This document shows positions 33,922-50,100 of a stretch of DNA of 64,000 bases, piece after piece. The stretch's first letter is position 1; each line of letters begins with the position of its first letter. The DNA lies in NCBI RefSeq assembly GCF_038502225.1, contig NC_091301.1:22657008-22721007 (forward strand), read 5' to 3'. A program made the translations under genes and the position numbers. The DNA comes from Cherax quadricarinatus. Its lineage: Eukaryota > Arthropoda > Malacostraca > Decapoda > Parastacidae. The notes under the pieces were generated by a model, which was given only the letters and a program-made list of their open reading frames with translations, made no database searches and was not told the DNA's origin.

Positions 33922-34025
33922 TCCCAATCAAAGCTCGCTCTTCAGCTGTTATTTTCTTCGTTATTGTCTGGAATACAATATACTCGGATCCCATGGCAGG
34001 CCTACTCACCAAAATGGTTTCGAAT

Positions 34026-34527
<502 letters not shown>

Positions 34528-34569
34528 ATATATATATGCAAGACAAGCCACAGGTGGGTGGAAATCTTT

Positions 34570-34611
34570 AGCTCAAGTACTTTCGCACTTCTCAGTGCGT
34601 CTTCAGGAGCT
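34570..34611 (-). ncRNA. hammerhead ribozyme-like motif, intact core
   Basis: Minus strand: AGCTC (stem I), CTGAAGA (matches conserved CUGANGA), one extra C, GCAC-TGAGAA-GTGC (stem II), GAAA, GTACTT, then GAGCT, which pairs with AGCTC to close stem I. All conserved core positions are present. Stem III would be only A-G/C-U with a two-base loop. The extra nucleotide between CUGANGA and stem II is not canonical. Minimal hammerheads with very short stem III are known from Penelope-like elements and retrozymes. Confidence 0.45.
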
Positions 34612-34847
34612 GTTGCAAGGTTGCAACTGAAGGAGTGATGGGAAGTTTTTTCTCAGAATAGCGCAGAGTGGGCCTGTCGCCTCCTCCTGGCTCTCTTAGA
34701 ATGTGGCCAGCGGTGGCAGTGGTGGGTGTGACGCCGACCACTGGCCACAGTCTATGACAACCAGGAGGAGGCGAAAGGCCCACTCTGCACTATTCTAAGG
34801 AAAAAACTTCCTCTCACTCCTTTAGTTGTAACCTTGCAACATTGCAT

Positions 34848-34889
34848 AGCTCCTGATGACACACTGAGAAGTGCAAAAGTACTTGAGCT
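34848..34889 (+). ncRNA. hammerhead ribozyme-like motif, mutated core
   Basis: Same layout as 34570-34611 on the opposite arm: AGCTC, CTGATGA, C, ACAC-TGAGAA-GTGC, AAAA, GTACTT, GAGCT. The conserved G12 is A, and the first stem II pair is lost (A opposite C), so self-cleavage is not expected. Confidence 0.4.
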
Positions 34890-34952
34890 CAAGATTTCCC
34901 CCCCCCCCTGTGGCTTGTCTTGCATAGTTAAGATAGCCTGTCTGCGATTGTT

Positions 34953-35354
<402 letters not shown>

Positions 35355-35428
35355 TACACACACACGCACACACAGGGGCCAGGAGCTGTGAATCGACCCC
35401 TGCAACCACAAATAGGTGAGTACACACT
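35355..35428 (+). mobile_element. very short CR1-like LINE insertion (3' tail only)
   Basis: After ACACACACACGCACACACA comes GGGGCCAGGAGCTGTGAATC through AGGTGAGTACACAC. These are the last 50 bp of the CR1-like family, with AC-rich sequence on both sides. Confidence 0.75.
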
Positions 35429-35449
35429 AACTGTGTAGAAACGTTTAAC

Positions 35450-36420
35450 CGTACCCAAAATCGTCACAAAAGGAATAACTTGGAAAGCTGGCTGATATAT
35501 CTTCAGCTTTCTAATAAACTGGACTCAAGACTAATAGTAAACAAAGTAACATTAGCGGCGCCACAGTGCAAAGTTCTGTATCTCAAGGCACAACATTCTC
35601 CCCAATTCTCTTTCGCATTCTGACATAAAAAAAAAAGAAGAAAACTTATAGAACCGCATTGCCCTATGTTGACAATACTAGAATCTGTGTGAGGGACAAC
35701 CGCTGAAGACGCTGGAAAAATCTTAGCCGACAGAAATCAGGTTTTCATGTAGGAAACAGAAAACAATATTATTAACGAGGATGAACTTCAGTTACTCCGC
35801 TTTCGAATATTCACAAAAGTATAAACCTGGCGCAGAGTGTAAAACTCCACTGAACTACTCAATAGGCGGACAGGGAATTGTTAGAAAATTAAGTGAAACG
35901 ATGCAGGGAGATTGTACGTTCACGGATCACAATAATATTTCTTGTCACAAATACCAGGAAAATTATAAAAAATCATTAATGATACTCTTTAAACCAATTA
36001 TACTCTCTAAGTGGAATAATGTTGCGCATTATTAGCCCAATTTCAGGAAGAAAACCACAAATCTGGAGAATGTACAAAGAAATTGTATTGCCAGTTTAAA
36101 TCAAAACACCCAATTATCTGGATGCATAAAATCCCCAAGACTGTACTTATTGGATCACAGTCAAAAAAAATATATAATACACGCCTGGAGGTTGTTAAAG
36201 GGACTTGGTTCCAAATTTGCGAATCTGACTTTACTTCTTATGAGAGCGGGAAGCATAGTAAACAACTGGCGAGTTGGTGTACTCTAACTACGCTAGAGTA
36301 ATCATAAAAGTTCCAAGATATTTCCACATCTCTCCTTCAAATATGAAGTGAACCGCTATACCAAAAGATTCCTAACTGTCCTCAAGAGGGAACTTGAGTT
36401 TCTGAACGTTTATTATCATC
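35450..36420 (+). pseudogene. decayed copy of the third LINE family
   Basis: Broken frames parallel the element at 26340-27395: V-S-Q-G-T-T-F-S-P-I-L-F, then V-D-N-T-R-I-C at the RT catalytic box, C-T-F-T-D-H and L-E-N-V-Q-R. Stops and shifts throughout. No intact domain. Confidence 0.55.
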
Positions 36421-36959
36421 CTGGCTGAAGTGTTTAATTTCAGATTGCTTGCGATGACCACTGACAGTCATTTTACATGTTCTGAAACTGTGCTAGGGGC
36501 TCTGGATTTTTTAATATAGAGGTTCTATAACTTCAAATAGTCTGAAAACCTAAATCCTAACTTATCGTGTTAACCAGGACCGTCCACAAGTTTACCACAG
36601 ACAAACTCATATCTGGAAAAATTCCTTTCTCACTCTCTGAATTACAAATAACTAGGAACTACACCTGGGTGAAACACTAAGGGGAACACTGAATGCAGGA
36701 AAAAAAGGAGAAGGGAGAGAAAGAGGAGGAAGGTGGGTTGGGAAGTAAAAAGAGCGAGGACGTACGACGGTTGTAAATTACCTGACAAATGTTTGGCAGC
36801 AGCGGTCAGTAGTAGACAGGACAATGGTGCCAGCAGTGAGCTGCTATAACACACACTTAGGAAGTCAACCAGACTGGCTTCCTCCATGCCACCCGTCTTC
36901 CTCCACCCCCCTGACCCATTTCTCCATCCATCTTCCCGTCTTCCCTGACTACTTCCCTG
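36421..36959. other. spacer, no gene seen
   Basis: No recognisable gene. An A+G-rich stretch lies near 36700-36770. Confidence 0.5.
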
Positions 36960-37155
36960 CGAAGGTGCGTCGCAGCTCACAGGTCAGAACATTCGATTCA
37001 AAATCGTCAGGTCCCTGGATCGATTTCCCCAGTCAGGAGAAACATATGGGCACAAGTTTACTTATACCCTTTGTTGCCCCTGCCCACATAGCAGGAAAAA
37101 AGAAAATAAGTACTTGTGTGTTAGTAGACTATTGTAGGTTACCTCCAGGGGAAGA
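36960..37155 (+). mobile_element. tRNA-derived SINE
   Basis: CGCAGCTCACAGGTCAGAAC resembles a pol III A box region, and about 45 nt on GGTCCCTGGATCGATTTCC resembles the variable loop and B box of a tRNA. A non-tRNA body follows (GTCAGGAGAAACATATGGGC to CACATAGCAGGAAAAA). I recall this arrangement from decapod SINEs. Confidence 0.5.
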
Positions 37156-37424
37156 AAATGTCTAAGAAAACTTCACTCCTGCTGATGTATCCATGTCCTG
37201 TGTTAGAAAATAATCCAGTCCCGCGTAACAAACTCCAGTGCCTGCTGCAAGTGTTCAGGTGTTAGGGTAAAAGGCATCCTTTTACATAATGATGGTAATA
37301 TAAAAACAAATCTTGAATTTATATACCGCCGCTTGCGCCTCACACTTCCCCAGCACTAGATCCTTCCTCTATTGTGTCACAAACAAGCGTACACACTCTG
37401 TCCCCACACACAACACACACTCAT

Positions 37425-37835
<411 letters not shown>

Positions 37836-37919
37836 CCCACATGCGCAAGTACACACTAATGAGAAGAATAGAAACGGGAGATTATAATGATAAACTGTAG
37901 GAAGATTTCAACTGACTGC

Positions 37920-38280
37920 AGATGTGGTCAGACAAGTGGTTTTCTAGAGTTTAATTCAAACAAACGCAAGAAAATAGAGTACCTAAGAGAAGGAAGGCGC
38001 CCGAATTCGGGAACAAAAATGAAACGGAGCATAAAGCAAAAAAACTACTTAGTTGAGTGAAAGATTAACGTGAAAGACCCAGGAGTGATAATGTCTGAAG
38101 ATCCCACTTTCAAGGATCACAGATGTGTAATTTTCACACCTGCAGGGAAAATGATACACAGGATAACGAGAACATTCAAATCGAGAGATGCCAAGCTTAT
38201 GATAATTTTTTTAAAGTCACTTTTTATCTCTAGACTGAAATACTGCTGTTCTCTCACAGCTTCTTTTAAAGCAGGAAAAA
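37920..38280 (+). pseudogene. decayed fragment of the third LINE family
   Basis: 38070-38280 reads D-P-G-V-I-M-S-E-D-P-T-F-K-D-H, then M-I-H-R-I-T-R-T-F-K-S-R-D-A-K and L-K-Y-C-C, matching the segment at 26660-26840. The upstream part is disrupted. Confidence 0.6.
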
Positions 38281-38364
38281 AAATGCAGATTTTTTAATAA
38301 ACTCCGTTTATTCAAAAATCTGCATTTTATTCATATCTCATCAGTTCACAAACTGATGAGATAT
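38281..38364. repeat. two adjacent hairpins
   Basis: 38281-38301 pairs with 38307-38327 (20 of 21 positions, loop CTCCG). 38333-38346 pairs perfectly with 38351-38364 (14 bp, loop CACA). Confidence 0.85.
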
Positions 38365-38885
38365 AGGGTCCTGGAGGGTTTAGACAGATTGCAGGAATAG
38401 TCGACGACGTGGCTGCTTGAGTTTAATTCGACCAAGCGCGGTCATGCAAATCGATGTAGGAAAGACTAGAAATAGAATGCAGAATAAGAGAAGAGGAAAG
38501 ATTCTACAAAATTGGGTTAGAGATAACTGGGAGTCAGTATCACACTGAACTTATCACCGGAGGTACAACATTAACAATGTAACTTGAGGATTGTATACGA
38601 GGTTGGCGAACCTCAGGAAGGTTTCAGGAACCTCGACAAAGAAGCCTTTAAGAGCATTATACACGACGTATGTCAGACCAGTGACATGGAGTATACACCA
38701 CTGACATGGAGTCCCTACCTGATAAAACATGTTCAGAATATTGAAAAGGTCCACAGGCTTACAAGTAGGTTGGTCCCGGAACTGCGGGGTGGGCACTGTT
38801 GGAAGAAACTCAAGACAGAGGAAATGATCGACCATAGAAGAGATAAGGACTAGGAGAGGAATGATTACGACTCTTAAGATAACTG
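38365..38885 (+). pseudogene. decayed CR1-like LINE fragment
   Basis: W-L-L-E-F-N-S-T-K (38415) and I-E-K-V-H-R-L-T-S-R-L-V-P-E-L (38740) are phrases of the family at 2973-7168 in the right order. Several stops lie between them. Confidence 0.65.
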
Positions 38886-39224
38886 ACATGAGAGTTAAGA
38901 TATCCGTCCAGATGCACTCAGTGACACAGGTTTCAATACATACACACTCAAACAGGCAGAGGATTCAACATATATACAGACACAATATTAAGGATATACA
39001 CTCACATACAGACAGAGACTTTGTCGTAATTGCACAACAAACTCAGATACTGATGCACACTCCTTCACAGGTTAATAAGACACAATTAAAAAAAAAACAT
39101 GGCGCTGAACAGGGCAATCTAGAATGAATGTCTTAGAGTAAAGAGACAAAAAAAAAAGCATTTATGTTAATCATGTTGGGATCTCCAATGTAGTATTCCG
39201 GGTCCCTTACTATTTTCGTTAGGC

Positions 39225-39310
39225 GAATGACATGGCCATCAGTGTCAAGTGTAAGCTTCTCTTGTACGCAGACGACAGTGTTCTGCTTGCAAAGTTGGAC
39301 CTACTTAATG
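39225..39310 (+). pseudogene. small LINE RT fragment with YADD box
   Basis: C-K-L-L-L-Y-A-D-D-S-V-L-L is a reverse transcriptase catalytic box. The surroundings are not readable, so the clade cannot be given. Confidence 0.5.
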
Positions 39311-39769
39311 GTCACGTAACAACAGCAACAACAATATATGATCTGGTTATGAAAATGAGAGACAGGAGCACATTTAGGAAACAAGACAGAAACATGTGTG
39401 ATAATATAGGGAACACTTGACACAGGTGTTTCCCCCCCTTTTTATCGACACTTTAATCCAAGTGTGTGGGAAGATTGAACTGAATATTCCAAGAGCATTT
39501 CACAAAGTGGAAAGAACAAATATCTAAACTCTGAGAGTTATTACAAAGCTAAACGGAACTTCTAAGCAACCTACAACAAGGGATGAAGTTCTAGCATACT
39601 CCAGAGAAATGGACAAGCCAAAGGCTATAGCGCAGTAAGATAATACTGTTCCATAGGTACTAAAAGTGCTGATACCATGTGTGATCGAGTAACGGAGAGT
39701 TACCAGACACATCAGGTGAAATGATAATCGGGAAGAGACAAGAGAAATTGTGGAAATTTAATGGGGGTT

Positions 39770-40080
39770 AAATTGTGGAAATTTAATGGGATTTAAAAAT
39801 GACAAATCCTGCCTCACAAACCTACTGTAAATTGAGCTGGATGGGCAGACTGTGAAATCTTACTGTAGGAGTCCATTTAAAACAGTGAGTCAACAAAAGC
39901 GGATCCTTCTGCCGGTGATACAAGCAGGAGTAATAAAATTTTTCATTGGCAAAAGCAGTATCTAAGACACGTAGGATAATAATAGTTACAGAGAAATCAT
40001 CAGAGTAGGCAAAAGTTAGGAGTGAAGTCCCTCAAGGATCAGCCTTATAACCCATCCTGTTTGCCAGAAGGAAATCGCAT
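39770..40080 (+). pseudogene. decayed CR1-like RT fragment
   Basis: G-F-K-N-D-K-S-C-L-T-N-L-L, then V-S-Q-Q-K-R-I-L (cognate of V-P-H-K-R-L), then further broken pieces toward P-S-R-I-S-L. Confidence 0.5.
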
Positions 40081-40302
40081 TTGGTCAGTAAGAGATTAGC
40101 TCATGAGGACAGGCATGGCAAGAAGCGCAGAGGAGGTGGACACACTGTGGAGATGATCAAGTTAAGGAGAGGAGATTTTAACAGCAAGAAGTGCAGAGCC
40201 AGGTAGCTTGAGAAGTTGTGGGAAGTGACCGACCAGTGTATGACCTGTGTAACCTCCAAGACTGGTGTAACCTGTATAATTTGTATAGTCTGGACGACCT
40301 AT

Positions 40303-40632
40303 AATTTCACTCCGAGTAATTTACCTCCCTGTAATTTCACTCCGGTAAGTCCACTTCCGGTAATTTGACTCCCTGTCAATTTTACTACCGGGATTTTCAC
40401 TCCCGATATAAAAAAAAATTAATTCTAGATATAAATGAAATAATATTAAGTTTTGAAATCTATCTATTCTGACAAGACCTAACCTAACCCAATCTAACTT
40501 ACTGCAACCTTATGTAACTTAATGTAACCTAATCTAACCTAGCCTACACTTAACCTAACGTCATCTACCCTAACCGAAAATGGCATGGAACCAGATTACC
40601 GGAGTCAGATTACCGGAGTCAGCTTACCGGTC
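40303..40632. mobile_element. foldback element with short subrepeats in both arms
   Basis: The left arm contains repeated phrases such as CTCCGGTAA and CGGTAATTTGACTCC. The right arm contains CAGATTACCGGAGT in tandem, in opposite orientation. The centre is A+T rich and has CCTAACCTAACCC-like runs. About 330 bp, non-coding. The layout is like the element at 9655-9862, but the subrepeat sequence differs. Confidence 0.55.
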
Positions 40633-40769
40633 ACCAGTATACAACAACATGCATGCAAGAATAGACACAGGAGCTAGGCGGCGCTTGTAGCGTCTCTGGC
40701 TACTACTAAGTTGCCTGAAATGCTCTGCATAACCAGGGGCTTTCTATACAGCATGTCAATGATGTCACA

Positions 40770-41002
40770 CCCGATATATCAAGCCAGTCCTAGAGTACGC
40801 AGCATCAGCTTGGAGCCCGTCTATGCTCACTTACACGAAGAAGCTCGAGGGCGTAAAGAAAAATTAATGAAGCTGAACTTGACGTGGTGGGAGACAAGGA
40901 TCAGCGGAGACGTGATCAGGACCAGTGAGATATTCAGGGACATTGACAAGGTAGACAACGGCAAATTGACATGGCGGAGACCAGATCAAGAAGTTTAAAG
41001 CA

Positions 41003-41092
<90 letters not shown>

Positions 41093-41260
41093 TAATGAAT
41101 GGATAGATGAACCAGAGGGATGCTAAAAAGCACTTTCATAAATATGAAGGTTGGGAACAAGTGGAATGAAGTCAGGAAGTAGGGAAGTGTGGCATGACCA
41201 TCTTTTCAGCTATTCTAGCAGAGCTGTGGGAGAAACACTGCGGTTTAAAACCGAATGATT
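40770..41260 (+). pseudogene. decayed CR1-like C-terminal fragment split by (TAA)n
   Basis: P-V-L-E-Y-A-A-S-A-W-S-P (40780) and R-D-I-D-K-V-D-N (40935) are C-terminal phrases of the CR1-like family. The frame ends at a (TAA)n run and similar sequence resumes after 41092. Confidence 0.55.
41002..41091. repeat. (TAA)n microsatellite
   Basis: Thirty units of AAT/TAA, uninterrupted. Confidence 0.95.
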
Positions 41261-46256
<4,996 letters not shown>

Positions 46257-46346
<90 letters not shown>

Positions 46347-46352
46347 TATATA
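46257..46352. repeat. (TA)n microsatellite
   Basis: TA run with two GT interruptions, directly after the 3' end of the RTE-like LINE. Confidence 0.95.
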
Positions 46353-46955
46353 CATATATTATATATAACAAGACCGTGTTAACTGGATCTTTATTTCTTC
46401 AGTAAAAAAGGCAACGTTGTCTCTGGTCATGCTAATAGTCTCGCTGCTGATTGTATTAAATTCCATCTATACGTTTGCTCAGTATACCAAAATATTCTTG
46501 TAAGGATTTACGGCAATTTGTGTTAGTTAATTTACAAATGATTTATCCATCATCTCTAAACATTACCATACACCTAATTTTATTAATTTATTCCCGGTAA
46601 TTTAATGTGTATCAGCGAGAAACATGATCAGCGCAAGTGCTAGCTAGTTCCTATGGACCCGCTGCTGATATGCTTTCACTTGAGAACGTTTTTCCATAGG
46701 ATTAATAGTATTTTTTTAGGATTAGTAGTATTTTTTCTTAAAATTAATAGCATTTTCCTTAGGATTATTAGCATTTTCCTTTCGACCGTAAATTCTATCG
46801 ATATTTTCAACATCACAGTTTCTACTAAAGGAGAAATCTCAGTCTCTCTTTCCTTGAAGTCTTTCTATGTAATTCTCAGAGGACAGGGGTCCCCAGGGAT
46901 GCACCTAGTGGAAAACCTCATCTCTACAGTGCATCAGGTTGTCTCTCCTCTTCTT
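46353..46955. other. spacer with a small degenerate repeat
   Basis: 46695-46785 holds four diverged units of about 22-26 bp (AGGATTAATAGTATTTTT type). No gene. Confidence 0.5.
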
Positions 46956-46959
46956 TCCT

Positions 46960-46994
46960 GACGTGATTAATGGTTAAAGATTGACCGAAACGTC
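46960..46994 (+). ncRNA. GAAACGTC module, possible decayed hammerhead
   Basis: GACGT, then TGATTAA, a weak hairpin TGGT-TAAAGATTG-ACC, then GAAACGTC. GACGU pairs with ACGUC as a stem III would. The base after GACGU is G, which does not fit the cleavage triplet, and G8 of the core is lost. Confidence 0.2.
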
Positions 46995-47164
46995 GTCATA
47001 AGCCACAGACTCCCAAATGCGGTTTAATTTGTGTATTGTTGCAGCCAGGGTGCAATGTGGCCTTTTATTATTTACGTCACTGTCGTAGCAGGTGACGGAA
47101 CTCCCTGGATTTCTAACATTTAAGAAGCCCTGGATCCTCCATCTCTTTGATGCTTTTAACTTAA

Positions 47165-50100
47165 GATGATGCCTAATTCACATCAATTTGTTATCATCAT
47201 TACCTACTTCCTGCCATTCTCACCAACTTGCTGCCATCATCACCACCTTGCTGTCATCCTTACCAACTTGCTGCAATCATCACCAGCTTGCTGCCATCCT
47301 TACCAACTTGCTGCCAGCATTATCAACTTGCTGTCATCATTACCAACTTGATACAATCATTACCAACTTGCTATCATCATTACCAATTTCCTGCCGTCAT
47401 TACCAATTTGCTGTCATCATTACCAACTTGCAGTCATCATTACTAACTTCCTGCCATCATTTCTAACTTGCTGTCATCATTACGAACTTGCTGCCATCAT
47501 TACCAACGTGCAGTCATCATTACTAACTTGCAGTCACCATTACCAACGTACAGTCATCATTACCAACGTGCAGTCATCATTACTAACTTGATACAATCAT
47601 TACCAACTTGCTATCATCATTACCAACTTCCAGCCATCATTACCAACTTGCTGTCATCATTACCAACTTGCAGTCATCATTACTAACTTGTAGTCATCAT
47701 TACCAACATGCAGTTATCATTACCAACTTGATACAATCATTACCAACTTGCTATCATCATTACTAACTTCCTGTCATCATTACCAACTTGCTGTCATCAT
47801 TACCAACTTGCAGTCATCATTACTAACTTGCAGTCATCATTACCAACGTGCAGTCATCATTACCAACTTGATACAATCATTACCAACTTGCTATCATCAT
47901 TACCAAATTGCTGTCATCATTACCAACTTGCAGTCATCATTACCAACTTGCAGCCATCATTACCAACTTGCAGTCATCATTACCAACTTACAGTCATCAT
48001 TACCAACTTGCTGTCATCATTACCAACTTGCTGCCAGCATTACCAACTTGCAGTCATCATTACCAACTTGCAGTCATCATTACCAACTTGCAGTCATCAT
48101 TACCAACTTGCTGCCATCATTACCAACTTCCTGCCAGTATTACTATCGTGCAGTCATCATTACCAACTTGCTGCCATCATTAGCAACTTGCTGCCATCAT
48201 TACCAACTTGCAGTCATCATTACCAACTTGCATTCATCATTACTAACTTGCAGTCTTCATTACCAACTTGCTGCAATCATTACCAACTTGCTGTCATCAT
48301 TACCAACTTCCTGCCAGCATTCCCAACTTGCCGTCATCATTACCAACTTGCTGCCATCATTACCAACTTGCAGTCATCATTACCAACTTCCTGCCATCAT
48401 TACCAACTTGCTGTCATCATTACCAACTTGCTGCCATCATTAGCAACTTGCTGCCATCATTACCAACTTGCAGTCATCATTACCAACTTGCTGCAATCAT
48501 TACCAACTTACAGTCATCATTACCAACTTGCTGTCATCATTACCAACTTCCTGCCAGCATTACCAACTTGCTGTCATCATTACCAACTTGCTGCCATCTT
48601 TACCAACTTGCAGTCTTCATTACCAACTTGCTGCCATCATTACCAACTTGCAGTCATCATTACCAACTTGCTGTCATCATTACCAACTTGCTGCCAGCAT
48701 TACCAACTTGCTGTCATCATTACCAACTTGCTGGTATCATTACTAACTTGCAGTCATGTCACCATTACCAACTTGCTGACATCACTACCAACTTGCTGCC
48801 AGCATTACCAACTTGCTGTCATCATTACCAACGTGCAGTCATCATTACCAACTTGATACAATCATTACCAACTTGCTATCATCATTACCAAGTTCCTGCC
48901 ATCATTACCAACTTGCTGCCAGTATTACTAATGTGCAGTCATCATTACCAACTTTCTGCCATCATTACCAACTTGCTGCCATCATTACCAACTTTCAATC
49001 ATCATTACCAACTTGCATTCATCATTACCAACTTGCAGTCATCATTACCAACTTGCTGCAATCATTACCAACTTGCAGTCATCATTACCAACTTGCTGCC
49101 ATCATTACCAACTTGCAGTCATCATTACCAACTTGCTGCCATCATTACCAACTTGCTGTCATCATTACCAACTTGCTGCATCATTACCAACTTGCAGTCA
49201 TCATTACCAACTTGCTGCCATCATTACCAACTTGCTGTCATCATTACCAACTTGCTGCATCATGACCAACTTGCAGTCATCATTACCAACTTGCTGCCAG
49301 CATTACCAACTTGCTGTCATCATTACCAACTTGCTGCCAGCATTACCAACTTGCAGTCATCATTACCAACTTGCAGTCATCATTACCAACTTGCAGTCAT
49401 GATTACCAACTTGCTGCCATCATTACCAACTTGCTGCCAGTATTACTAACGTGCAGTCATCATTACCAACTTGCTGCCATCATTAGCAACTTGCTGCCAT
49501 CATTACCAACTTGCAGTCATCATTACCAACTTGCAGTCATCATTACCAACTTGCTGTCATCATTACCAACTTCCTGCCAGCATTCCCAACTTGCCGTCAT
49601 CATTACCAACTTGCTGCCATCATTACCAACTTGCAGTCATCATTACCAACTTCCTGCCATCATTACCAACTTGCTGTCATCATTACCAACTTGCTGCCAT
49701 CATTAGCATCTTGCTGCCATCATTACCAACTTGCAGTCATCATTACCAACTTGCATTCCTCATTACCAACTTGCAGTCGTCATTACCAACTTGCTGCAAC
49801 CATTACCAACTTGCAGTCATCATTACCAACTTGCTGTCATCATTACCAACTTCCTGCCAGCATTACCAACGTGCTGTCATCATTACCAACTTGCTGCCAT
49901 CTTTACCAACTTGCAGTCATCATTACCAACTTCCAATCATCATTACCAACTTGCAGTCATCATTACCAACTTGCTGTCATCATTACCAACTTGCTGCCAG
50001 CATTACCAACTTGCTGTCATCATTACCAACTTGCTGCCATCATTACTAACTTGCAGTCATGTCACCATTACCAACTTGCTGACATCACTACCAACTTGCT

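Larger units (their letters stand above)
34537..34924. mobile_element. 388-bp inverted-repeat element with two hammerhead-like cores
   Basis: The left end TGCAAGACAAGCCACAGG is the exact reverse complement of the right end at 34907-34924. The arms continue inward, for example AGAGTGGGCCTGTCGCCTCC against GGAGGCGAAAGGCCCACTCT, up to a centre near 34715-34740. Each arm carries a hammerhead-like core pointing outward (34570-34611 minus, 34848-34889 plus). TIR elements and (TA)n runs lie on both sides. No coding. Resembles the paired or inverted units of hammerhead-bearing retroelements; the family is not established. Confidence 0.65.

Noticed and set aside
40485..40560. Telomere-like CCTAACCTAACCC run
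   Set aside because: Only two or three tandem units match (CCTAA)n before it degenerates. Similar phrases occur inside the TIR elements, so it is more likely repeat-element sequence than a telomeric remnant.
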